A stretch of 57,764 bases of DNA from assembly GCA_944389055.1 (NCBI GenBank), contig CALXKY010000002.1, positions 1 through 57,764 on the forward strand, in the 5' to 3' direction. The notes beneath the pieces are model-generated. The model was not told the origin of the DNA, did not search any database, and saw only the letters and a program-made list of their open reading frames with translations. The stretch comes from an uncultured Spirochaetaceae bacterium. GTDB lineage: Bacteria; Spirochaetota; Spirochaetia; Sphaerochaetales; Sphaerochaetaceae. The position numbers were made by a program, and so were the translations under genes. This document shows positions 41,159 through 50,644 of the stretch, in pieces (position 1 is the stretch's first letter; every line of letters starts with the position of its first letter).

Positions 41159-44100
41159 CTATCTTCCAAGAAGCGCAGCAGGACCTTCCTCAGCAACCCT
41201 CTTCAGGTTCTTCCAGCCGGATACAGGGGCACCTGCAAAGATTCCAGCGCCTTCAGCAACCTTCCAGACTCCTTCCGTGAATGGCTTATCGGAGGCTATT
41301 ATATCTTCGATTCCGGTGAAGATCTTCGTGATCCCAGGGAACATATCAGTGCCATTGCCATAGTAATCCTTCTCGCCTGTTATAGCTCTCTGCAGGATCA
41401 TCGAGATATCAGATCCGAAGACCGGTGCCGATTCGATTCCCTGAGTGAGGAACCAGTAGCTCATCTTCTGAGCCCTGTCCTTCGCATCATCGTCATCATC
41501 GAAGCCATCTGCTACAAGCCCGAGTGCCAGACCGGCCATGCCATAGGAAACAACGCTTGCTATGATCTTCCCGAACTGCCTGTTCCTGGCAAAGCCTATG
41601 TTATCCCAGATGAGATTGTTCCAGATGACGCTCATCGATGACTGGAACTGCAGGAAGATCTTCACCAGCTCATTCCTGCTTCTGAAGAGAGAAGGAAGCT
41701 CTGTGACATCGCCTGCAGGCTGTGTACGGAGAACTATGTCATCAGCAGTCTTCACGGCAGCGGCATCAGCAAGAGCTGTGTCCATTCCTGCATCAAGATT
41801 ACGCTGCAGCGCTGTCTCATAGGCCCCGAGCCAGCCGCCGGCAACAAGAGTCTTGTCGACCCACGTGAGGCCAAGCTGGCCGACTTCATTGAATTTATCC
41901 AGAGCCCTTCCAGCCTTCGTACGGCTGATATCCCCTCTTCTCTCCAAGGCTTCCTGGACAACGGTGTTCATTGTCCTATGCTTCATCATCGGGGATTTCT
42001 CATAGATCATATTCAGGACGTCTCCGCGTCCCGCCGCAATCTTCAGATACCCTCTCAGAAGAGCTGCAGGTCTCATGTCCTGAAGGAAAGGCCAGGCAGA
42101 TGTGCAGAACTGAAGCACGACGCCAGGAAGCTTCCATCCGAGATATGCAGCACCGGTCCTTCCGCGGAGATTCCGGAGCGTCTTATCTAGGTTGCTCTTA
42201 GGCTGTCCGGAGAATGGGTTGATGACGATATCGATATATCCCTGGATCTCCTTCATGAGTCCTGGTGAATAGACCTTATCCACCGCCGAGATCAGCTCTG
42301 CAGCATTGCTTCCGAATACGCCACGGAGCTTCTTGGCATACTGCGCGAACTCAATCAGGTGCTCCTGGTTCCTTACAGACTTCTGCCACACCTCCAGAAG
42401 AGACATATTCACACCCCTCTGATGCCGCGGGGCGATGGCAATCCTGGAAATGGTCATACCCTTATCAAGCGCTGCGTTGAAATCGCCGGTATTGAGGTTG
42501 AAGAGCGCATCGGCCATATCATTCCTGAAGTTGTCTCCCCTGAGATCCTGGCGCATGATCGGCAGGTAATTAAGCACTCTCTTCAGTGGGGTATTGTAAG
42601 CCTCGATGGAAGCATGGTTGAGCCGCCTGAAGTTCTCAGCACTCGCAAAGTCTTCCCTGATTGCTTCCACAAGAGGCATCAGTCCCCTGGACTCAAGCTC
42701 ATTCGCTGCTACTCTCAGTGCCTCGGCGTACCTTCTGTCGCCCAGAGCCTTCAGCTCTTCATCATCGATGATCGTCCCCGGAGAGATGGCTTCAGGAATG
42801 AACTTCCCGTTCTCGTCAATACGGCCTTTATTGAGAAGCGTGCCCTTCTCCGGATCTGTAAGGAGATTGCCGTAAGCTACTGCAGCCTTGGAATCCTCAT
42901 CAAACTGTGACAGGTAAAGGTATGCAAGCCTGTCGACAGTGTATTCCAGGCGGAGACCATCAGAGAATTGCAGCGTGACATTATCAAAGAGCTCGTTGAC
43001 AGCCTTCTTCGTAAGCAGGGGCGCGATCTTGGAAAACCTGCTGTCTACAGCCCTCCATTCCCTTGCCTGATGATAGCGCTTCTCATCGACAAGAAGCTGA
43101 TATGCTGCACCCTGATGGCCGAGCCCTCCATCAAGGAGCTGCGCAATCTCCTGCATCCTCATCGTGATGTATTTCGCTGATCTCCATTTCGCAAGGGTTC
43201 CCTGAGCCTGCCTGATGCGCTCATTGGAGCCAGGAAGAGTATCACCGGTGTCACGGCCGGATTTCCTTGCAACCTCATTGACTGCATTGATGATAGCCTT
43301 CTGTATCTTCTCCCTTGTCTCCCGTTCGAATGCCTTCTTCGCTCGCATGACTTCACGCCCGCGGCTTCTGAGCTCCTCCACCTGCTCAGCAAGCTGCCTG
43401 AGCTGTTCGACACTCCAGTCATTGAGCGGATTCCGCTGGCCGGAAAGGCGCGCTGCAAGATCAGGAGAGAGTATCGAAAGGATGTTATTGCGGTCATCCT
43501 CCTGGAGATTCTGCAGATATGCGATAGCTTCAGGAATAGTCATAGTCCCGCCACCGGCTTCCCCGGTTGGATTCACCTCGAGATCCGGAGCCCAATCCCT
43601 TCTGAAGTGAGGATCCACAAGCGTCTGTATTGCAGCGATGGCTTCAGCAGAGGTCTCATAATCAATTGTGTTCAGGTTCACAGGCCGGCATATGGCACGT
43701 CCCAGCTTCTCCTTCTCCTCGCGTATTCTCTTGTACAGCCTTTCCTGCCTGCGCTTCTCGCGCTGTTCTGCCTTCAGCTCAGATATACGCACATCGGCCT
43801 TTGCCTTCATCCAGTCAGCAAGAAGCGCTGCATCATCCTTAGCCTTCGACATGACTGCCTCAAGCTGTGCTTTATGCTCATGCTTCTGCCAGTCAGCATA
43901 GCTCTTCCAGTTCTGTATCTCCTGGCTGTATCTCTTCTCTGCTTCAAGCGCCTTCTTTGCAGCTTTCCATCTTTCCTCAGTCCTGGCATCGAACATCTGC
44001 CGTTTGCGGTTCGTCTTTATCCTGTCCTTGAGCTTCTTCTGCTTATCGACTTCTTTCTGCAGGGACTCCATTTTCTGAAGAGCGCTATCAATATCAGATG

Positions 44101-47100
44101 AGAGCTTCCTCAACGAGGCCCATGTGGCATTTGCAAGGCGGGAGGCATATGAGGCTGCCTCATCCTTCCAGGCTGCCCTAAGCTCCTCGCGTCTCGTCTC
44201 AAGGATAGCCTGCACCTTATCGAAGCCGGAAGGACTGTAGATATCCTTGATCCCGGAAAGCTTTCCCATCTGGTTTCCGTTCTCCTCAAAAACCGATGGA
44301 TAGAACGACATCAGGGATGAGATGTATTCCTCTTTCGCCGCACGCTTTGCCTTGGGGATCTCATACTTGCCAGTCTTCCCCCGTGTATGCTGGGCCTCGA
44401 TCTCTTCGTACTTTCCCTTATTGAGCCATCCGAGCTCTGCTGCGACAGCCTTCATCCTGCTGTTGAGGGTATAGGATTCAAGACTCTCGCCTGAGAGCTT
44501 CCTGACGTCTGCCCGCTCTATATTCTCCACAGTGCGGAGTGTTCTGATGAGATCATCGATGTGCCTGTCTCTGTCTGCCAGGGATGAAGAAACAGAATCC
44601 AGATTGCTCTCAAGCTGGGAGATTGTCTGCTCATTCTGCCTGAGCTCCGTCTCCTGCGATCTGATTCTTTCAGCAAGGGATCTGAGAGTGCTGTTTATCT
44701 CTTTCTCCCTTGCCTCATCCATGCCGCCGGACATCTTCAGGGTACCCCGCTCTATCTGATCAACAATCGCCCTGTCCTCGGCAGTCTCAGCAAGCGCTCT
44801 GAGCTCATCTATAGGCATCGCATCAAGCGTATCACGGGATGGGATATCAAGCCCCTGCGCTTCCTTGATGAGCTCTTCCGGCTTCATAGCCTCATCACCG
44901 ATCATGAAGGACAGGATATTGCGGTAGAAACGCGCATTGTCTGCCATCTCGCGCCTGACGATGGATTTCATCCTGGACGATAGATTCCTGTCACTGAGCT
45001 CAGCCTTCAGCGCTGTGAGCGAAGCATTCCTGATGCTTGTGTTCGTTATCGTATCGAACACCCTCGCCTTCACGCGCTCCCGCTGGATCTGGTCGGAGAA
45101 ATGCCAGTCCTCGTTAAGCTCACGGGTATTGAGATACAGCGCCTCGCCGATGATCCCGAGATATCGCAGAAGAGTGTCATCATCCTGGATAGCCTGGATG
45201 AATTGATCATCCTTCTGGACATCAGTCCCTTCGTATGCGATATCGGGCTTGTTTCTGTCCGTGAACTCACGCCAGGAGAGCTCATAGTCCTCTGCATCGC
45301 TGAGACTTATTCCAGGACGGCCAGCAGTGGTATCTTCGTCAGCCGCATTCTCATTATTCTCAGCAGAAGCCGCAGACGGCCGAGACAAGCCGGCCTCTTC
45401 CATTTCGGATGGTATAGCCTGGCTATTGAGTGCTTCCTCGTATTCCGCCTCAGAAGCAGCTATGCTCCCATCAGGAAGAAGGTTGATACTTTCATCGCTC
45501 CAGTACGGCGCAGTGTCCTCATCAATGAGAGAGGCGTCGGCATTAGACGCTTCCATGTCAGCCTCAATCGCCAGCTCAGAATAGATTCTGGCGACTTCCT
45601 CAGCATCATCGGCATCCGCAATGCCGTCCATCGAAGCATCGTACTCATCATAGAAATTATAAAGATCCGTGGCTTCCCCGCTCAGATATGCAGTATCCGC
45701 TGCTTCAGCTTTCTTTCTCTTCTCGTTCTGCTCTGGAGTGAGGTCGGAAGTATCAGGAGTCTTTGCAGCCTGCATATAGATATCCGGATTCTCTGAAGAA
45801 AATGTACCTCGGTTGTCGATGCTCTTTATCTGGTTGGATTCAAGGACAATATAATGGTCTGCAATATAATCACCATCGACATTATCATTAAAGGAATGGA
45901 CAATCATGCCGTCATATTTCTCAGGATTGAACTCTGAGAATATATTGCCTGTATCCCTGAAATCAGCACCATATGCTTCAACAATATAAGGATTTCTTAT
46001 ATTCAAGAATGTCGGCATCACAATGCCAGATGAATCCTGCAAAGAAAGCTCGTCAGCTCTCAACTGAAGTTCTTCAGCTTCGCTCCATTTTCCTTGCCTC
46101 TCAAGTTCAGTAGCTCTCTCATAAAGCCTCCTCGCTTCAGCTTTGGAAGCATAACGGCCATATCCTTCTGCTGTCTGTTGATTATCAGAAAAGAAGAAGC
46201 CTATGCGCGCTGAATTTGCTTGTGACGAGCTTCCAAGGAAAGCTCTGTCAAATATTGAAAACTCGCTTGCTGTACCATGATAGACAACAAGCGGCTCACC
46301 GTTCTCATCTACAACCTTCGAGGAATCAAACTTGCCTTCTGAGAAGAGCTTTGATATTATGAGCCTAGAGGCTCCCGCTTTGGTATTACGCTTTGGATGC
46401 TTTTCATCCATGTAAGATCGTACTTGGTTACCAAGCTGGAGCTTATCTTTTACCTCCACCTCATGCAGATAGAATCTGTTCTTATTCGGTTCCTTATTAA
46501 GAACCACCTCACAGATGTATTCTTCTTGTGCTATTGAGATAGGAGCTGCAATGACTATCGAATCATATCCTCTGCCCTTGTAATTCTCAGTGCGGCTGAA
46601 TTCGCGCCCTTCCCTGATTACATCAGGAACTGCGGCAAATGCTATTGCCTTTATTCGTCCTACACCATGAGCAACAGAGGATTGAATATCATGCCTTGTG
46701 AGAGATACATCACCTAATCCAGGCCTTGCTATCTTATTGCCTAGCGATCTGTAGAAGGATTCTACACTATCAACAAGATTCACTTTAAACTCGTCACCAG
46801 TCAATGTAGCTACTGGTTCAGAATTCATCAGCCATTCGATATTCGCGGCTCCTTCCCAATCCCCGAACCATTCCTTAAAAGCAGGAGTTCTTACAGTCAC
46901 CCACTGTTCATATGAGAGATTTGACGGCTTGCCATTTGGAGCAAGATGATGACCTTCTGAATCAAAGTTGCGAGGATCAGCTTTCATCTTTTCCTCTGTT
47001 GTCTGATACTGTTCTCCTCCCTGATAAACAAGGTTGCCACCATTTCCCTGAGAGTCTATACTCTGAGTGGAGGGCATAATGCCAGAATCCTTCAGGTATG

Positions 47101-50100
47101 TAGAAATCAACGATATTCCATTCAAAATTGAAGCTGCCACCTCTTCGCCTGTCTCCAGGCTTATTCCTTCTGAAGATGGCAAGGAGATAGTCGAAAGAGA
47201 ATTGACAGATTCTGAACTTACCTGGTTTCTTGATAGAGCTGAGGACAATGCCTGTCTTATTACAGAAGAAATGGCATTCCGTCTAGCCTCTGAATTGGTA
47301 TAAGCACCACTCTGTTCTGTATACGCCTCCGATAATCCATATTCCACATTGCTCCAATCAGATAGGGCTGCCTGTAGATTCTCCAGATCAGGAATACCAT
47401 TCTTTCTTAATACAGTGATGGTGCGATAGTTTTCATAGATTTTGTGCCCTATACCGTTTTTTACAGCAAGTGTATTCTTATCTAGGAATTGGATCTCTGC
47501 GATTGCACCATTATCCATCCTGAGATTCACCTTGAAATCCTGATATCCAAGATTTGTTGAAAGGTGCTTCTCTTTGACTATCCTATCTTTGTATTCATCC
47601 TTGACAGCTTTCCAGGCATTCTCTGCGTCCCGGATAGAGTTGAATTGTATCATCGCTCCGTCATAATCCAGGATCTGGGAGAAATCTCCCTGATAATCAT
47701 CTGCAGCTTTCTCGACAGAGCGCTTCTTGCCCTTAAAAGTTTTTCTTACTGAAACATCTTCGCTTTCTGCACCGGTGAGTTCTCTGATGTCCTCGACAAT
47801 CTCCACAAACTGCGGATGGGCTTCCTTTGCAAGCTCGATTGCGGATTCATAGGTATTCTCCCTCAAAGGCTGCCTGATGACATTCCGGTTCTGATACTGG
47901 ATCCCATGGGAGGAACCGGAAGAAGATGTCTTATGCATTATCGCGTCATAGGCCTCTGTTATCTCCTTCGGCAGCGGAACGGTATGGGTGACGGTCTGAT
48001 AGACCTTCCTCATGTACTCGCCTATCTTCCTGAGGATATTCCTGATGGCCTCAGGGAGCGTCGCTCTCTTCGAATTGTCGGCAGTAGCATACGCCTCTGC
48101 CAGCCTGGCAAGATCCTCAAACTGAGCCCTTGACCACTGAGAGGCATCGCTGTCAGCAGGGATTGTCTCAAGATGCTGCATGACATCATCCGCATTGAAG
48201 GCCTTTCCCCAAATCTCCTTTGACTCCTCGATGAACTTTCTGAGGTTCGCCTTTGAAGCCTCATCCTGCATCGACGAGCGGATAGCATTAGAGAGACCCT
48301 TTGCCTCGGATGGACGCTGAGTGGCATTCACATGGAAGAGCTCATGATAGAATGTGGAGAAGTCTGCATTCTTCCCTGCATAGATGATAGCCCTTGCCCC
48401 ATCTGCCGCACCCCTGTAACGCGATGCCAATGTGTCGGAATTCCTGACAGGTTGCCCTTCGTTGAGGCTGGTCAGTGTTCCGTCTGCATCCGCGATGGAA
48501 TAGAGGCGTGCAGCAACAACGCTCTCTTCCCTGGAGAGATTGGGCATTGCTGTCCTGATGGAAGATGAAAGAGATTCGATGTCATGATTCTGCGAGGGGG
48601 AAAGATCCGCACCGTAATCAAGCCCGGCCTCTCTTCCTCCCGGATTGTTCTGTATAAGCTGGTTCTTTACAGACATCAGGCCTTCAGTCGTCGGTTCCCA
48701 TGCTATGCTGCTCTCGCCTGTCCGCTGCTCTGAGATAGCCTTCCTGACAAGCTCCTCCCTGATTCCCTCATATCCAGGCCTCACCCTTACAGAGCCGACC
48801 GTGAGCGTATCCCCATCCGTGGAGATCTCTGCATAGCCATAGACAGCTCCTGTGTTCCTGTCGCCGGCATAGACGCGCCTCCGGCCATTCTCGTCCCTGG
48901 TCTCCGTATATAGCGCATTGGTATCAGGAGTACGGTAAATAGAGCCATCAGGCACAATGGATGTCTCTTCTCCTGTCTCAGGATCCGTTGTGTCGTATCT
49001 CTCTTCCTGGGCAAGCTCCATGTAGGCATTGACAGATCCGTCTGCCGATTTTCCGAATATTGCCTCTCTCTGCGCCTGTGCATTCCCATGGATAACAGCT
49101 CTGGCTGAATCGTAATCTTCTTTTGAGACATTCTCAGGCCGCCGGCTCTCTGTTCTCTCAAAGAAAACCTCTGCAGATGGAGAACGGTTGGCCTCTCTTC
49201 TTAGGTCGAATGAAAGCTGGCGATTGTTCATCATCGTGCCAGGAATGCCGGCAGCGCCATAGATGAGACCGACAAGCGTGCTCTCAAGCCCCGTCCGGAA
49301 GAAATCCGCAGCCATTTCCTTTGCTGAGATATCCGGCTCAATGCCTGCTGCCTTCTGATAGCCGGCAGTGAGAAGTGTTTCCGCAAGCTGCTGCGGAGCC
49401 TCCTGGAGGAATCCTTCATCAAGGCCGCCTGCAAGCCAGTCAAGACCGGCATACGCGATGTTCTCAAGAGTTCCCTGCACTCCCCTGTCTGTCAGCACCT
49501 TGGTGGCAAGATTGCTGAGACCGAAGCGCCTTGCGACAGAACCGGAGAATGCTGCACCAGCCCTGGAAGTGATGCCGTCGAACATCGTTTCCATGTAGCC
49601 GACAGCATTTCCGTAAAGGCCAGCGAATATGGAGGCCGTCTCCGGATTTCCCTGCAGGATATTCCCTTCCTCATCTGTCAGGTGCATGAGATTCCAGTAC
49701 ATCTCAGCTTCTGACAGCTGCCGGGATCTATCGAAGCCAGCTACAGTGCCCATGAATCCGGCATAGAGCGAAGCCGAGAAAGTCACAGCTGCGCCGGCGA
49801 TAGGATTCACTGCAGCAATTGAGCCTACCATGGGTGCCATGGCAGCAGCGGTAGATACTGAAGCAAGGCCTGCCCTAGAGGCGATATTGAGCGTATAGCC
49901 CAGGGAGCCGATGACATCGCGCTTTACCTTGTCCCAGCCATTCTTGGGGATTCCGCCGCCCTTTGCATCGATGTCCGCATCCATTGCGAAGATCCGCTCC
50001 TCAAGCTGAAGGGCTTCAGGATCATTTCTCCCCTTCTTGTTCACGAGGTCCATCCACTGGCTCTTCAGGTCCAGTGAATCGAGTGTTTCAAAGGAGGCAT

Positions 50101-50644
50101 CAACGAGCTGAGGGAGCGTGGCATCGCCAGCTTTGTACTCGGCGCCGGTGTAGTATTCCGCGATGGCATCGAGGTTGCTGTAGACGTCCGTGACAGGGAG
50201 GCCTGAACGCTTCGACAATGAAACCGAAGCCACGTAGCGGCCAGCAGCATCCACAGGATCAGCTGAAGCGGATACCATCCTCTCGAATGTTGTCCGCTCC
50301 TGCTCATTCAGGCTGTACCTGTCCCCGAACCACATGGAGAAGATCGTGCTGACTGTATCGATGTCCTGCTGCATTATGCCCCTGTATGGTGCGGCCTGAT
50401 TGCCAGCTTCCGGATGAATGCCGGCGGTGTTATCCTGCTGCCTGGCTGATGGCACTTCAGGAACCGGAACAGATGAAGCTTTGCTCCTTTCCTCTGCCTG
50501 CTTGCTGGAATCATCATTGCTGTCATTCTGCTTCTCAGACTGAGGGAGCCTTATCCCCTTGCTGATTGTCTCTGCAGGATTCCTGTCCTTATATCCAGAA
50601 CTCATCTGATAGAGATCTCCCTGAAGTGCTCCGAACTGCGGCAT
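41159..50644 (-). CDS. giant multidomain phage 'polyvalent' protein, probably ejected with the genome
   Basis: 3161 residues. In order: low-complexity start; hydrophobic helices at about 260-310; zinc metallopeptidase motif FYHELFHVN near 768; RelA/SpoT-like nucleotidyltransferase region about 950-1085 (LDYDGAMIQFNSIRDAENAW, GYQDFKVNLR, AIAEIQFLD). The polyvalent-protein signature RTPAFKEWFGDWEG is near 1258, followed by a large-polyvalent-associated domain about 1285-1425. An ADP-ribosyltransferase-like domain covers about 1450-1615 (VVYHGTASEFSIFD, GFFFSDNQQTAEGYG, YIVLESNQIKSID). Long charged helices run from 1980 to 2500, and a C-terminal helical region (NELVKIFLQFQSSMSVIW, YGMAGLALGLVADG) ends it. 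Its place after two internal virion proteins suggests a T7 gp16 analogue delivering effector domains. The ATG shares one base with the preceding stop. Confidence 0.85.
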   Translation of the reverse strand: MPQFGALQGDLYQMSSGYKDRNPAETISKGIRLPQSEKQNDSNDDSSKQAEERSKASSVPVPEVPSARQQDNTAGIHPEAGNQAAPYRGIMQQDIDTVSTIFSMWFGDRYSLNEQERTTFERMVSASADPVDAAGRYVASVSLSKRSGLPVTDVYSNLDAIAEYYTGAEYKAGDATLPQLVDASFETLDSLDLKSQWMDLVNKKGRNDPEALQLEERIFAMDADIDAKGGGIPKNGWDKVKRDVIGSLGYTLNIASRAGLASVSTAAAMAPMVGSIAAVNPIAGAAVTFSASLYAGFMGTVAGFDRSRQLSEAEMYWNLMHLTDEEGNILQGNPETASIFAGLYGNAVGYMETMFDGITSRAGAAFSGSVARRFGLSNLATKVLTDRGVQGTLENIAYAGLDWLAGGLDEGFLQEAPQQLAETLLTAGYQKAAGIEPDISAKEMAADFFRTGLESTLVGLIYGAAGIPGTMMNNRQLSFDLRREANRSPSAEVFFERTESRRPENVSKEDYDSARAVIHGNAQAQREAIFGKSADGSVNAYMELAQEERYDTTDPETGEETSIVPDGSIYRTPDTNALYTETRDENGRRRVYAGDRNTGAVYGYAEISTDGDTLTVGSVRVRPGYEGIREELVRKAISEQRTGESSIAWEPTTEGLMSVKNQLIQNNPGGREAGLDYGADLSPSQNHDIESLSSSIRTAMPNLSREESVVAARLYSIADADGTLTSLNEGQPVRNSDTLASRYRGAADGARAIIYAGKNADFSTFYHELFHVNATQRPSEAKGLSNAIRSSMQDEASKANLRKFIEESKEIWGKAFNADDVMQHLETIPADSDASQWSRAQFEDLARLAEAYATADNSKRATLPEAIRNILRKIGEYMRKVYQTVTHTVPLPKEITEAYDAIMHKTSSSGSSHGIQYQNRNVIRQPLRENTYESAIELAKEAHPQFVEIVEDIRELTGAESEDVSVRKTFKGKKRSVEKAADDYQGDFSQILDYDGAMIQFNSIRDAENAWKAVKDEYKDRIVKEKHLSTNLGYQDFKVNLRMDNGAIAEIQFLDKNTLAVKNGIGHKIYENYRTITVLRKNGIPDLENLQAALSDWSNVEYGLSEAYTEQSGAYTNSEARRNAISSVIRQALSSALSRNQVSSESVNSLSTISLPSSEGISLETGEEVAASILNGISLISTYLKDSGIMPSTQSIDSQGNGGNLVYQGGEQYQTTEEKMKADPRNFDSEGHHLAPNGKPSNLSYEQWVTVRTPAFKEWFGDWEGAANIEWLMNSEPVATLTGDEFKVNLVDSVESFYRSLGNKIARPGLGDVSLTRHDIQSSVAHGVGRIKAIAFAAVPDVIREGREFSRTENYKGRGYDSIVIAAPISIAQEEYICEVVLNKEPNKNRFYLHEVEVKDKLQLGNQVRSYMDEKHPKRNTKAGASRLIISKLFSEGKFDSSKVVDENGEPLVVYHGTASEFSIFDRAFLGSSSQANSARIGFFFSDNQQTAEGYGRYASKAEARRLYERATELERQGKWSEAEELQLRADELSLQDSSGIVMPTFLNIRNPYIVEAYGADFRDTGNIFSEFNPEKYDGMIVHSFNDNVDGDYIADHYIVLESNQIKSIDNRGTFSSENPDIYMQAAKTPDTSDLTPEQNEKRKKAEAADTAYLSGEATDLYNFYDEYDASMDGIADADDAEEVARIYSELAIEADMEASNADASLIDEDTAPYWSDESINLLPDGSIAASEAEYEEALNSQAIPSEMEEAGLSRPSAASAENNENAADEDTTAGRPGISLSDAEDYELSWREFTDRNKPDIAYEGTDVQKDDQFIQAIQDDDTLLRYLGIIGEALYLNTRELNEDWHFSDQIQRERVKARVFDTITNTSIRNASLTALKAELSDRNLSSRMKSIVRREMADNARFYRNILSFMIGDEAMKPEELIKEAQGLDIPSRDTLDAMPIDELRALAETAEDRAIVDQIERGTLKMSGGMDEAREKEINSTLRSLAERIRSQETELRQNEQTISQLESNLDSVSSSLADRDRHIDDLIRTLRTVENIERADVRKLSGESLESYTLNSRMKAVAAELGWLNKGKYEEIEAQHTRGKTGKYEIPKAKRAAKEEYISSLMSFYPSVFEENGNQMGKLSGIKDIYSPSGFDKVQAILETRREELRAAWKDEAASYASRLANATWASLRKLSSDIDSALQKMESLQKEVDKQKKLKDRIKTNRKRQMFDARTEERWKAAKKALEAEKRYSQEIQNWKSYADWQKHEHKAQLEAVMSKAKDDAALLADWMKAKADVRISELKAEQREKRRQERLYKRIREEKEKLGRAICRPVNLNTIDYETSAEAIAAIQTLVDPHFRRDWAPDLEVNPTGEAGGGTMTIPEAIAYLQNLQEDDRNNILSILSPDLAARLSGQRNPLNDWSVEQLRQLAEQVEELRSRGREVMRAKKAFERETREKIQKAIINAVNEVARKSGRDTGDTLPGSNERIRQAQGTLAKWRSAKYITMRMQEIAQLLDGGLGHQGAAYQLLVDEKRYHQAREWRAVDSRFSKIAPLLTKKAVNELFDNVTLQFSDGLRLEYTVDRLAYLYLSQFDEDSKAAVAYGNLLTDPEKGTLLNKGRIDENGKFIPEAISPGTIIDDEELKALGDRRYAEALRVAANELESRGLMPLVEAIREDFASAENFRRLNHASIEAYNTPLKRVLNYLPIMRQDLRGDNFRNDMADALFNLNTGDFNAALDKGMTISRIAIAPRHQRGVNMSLLEVWQKSVRNQEHLIEFAQYAKKLRGVFGSNAAELISAVDKVYSPGLMKEIQGYIDIVINPFSGQPKSNLDKTLRNLRGRTGAAYLGWKLPGVVLQFCTSAWPFLQDMRPAALLRGYLKIAAGRGDVLNMIYEKSPMMKHRTMNTVVQEALERRGDISRTKAGRALDKFNEVGQLGLTWVDKTLVAGGWLGAYETALQRNLDAGMDTALADAAAVKTADDIVLRTQPAGDVTELPSLFRSRNELVKIFLQFQSSMSVIWNNLIWDNIGFARNRQFGKIIASVVSYGMAGLALGLVADGFDDDDDAKDRAQKMSYWFLTQGIESAPVFGSDISMILQRAITGEKDYYGNGTDMFPGITKIFTGIEDIIASDKPFTEGVWKVAEGAGIFAGAPVSGWKNLKRVAEEGPAALLGR

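Noticed and set aside
41501..50200. Many 60-230 codon frames on the plus strand opposite the giant gene
   Set aside because: They mirror the codon pattern of the minus-strand gene, lack ribosome binding sites and show no protein-like features.
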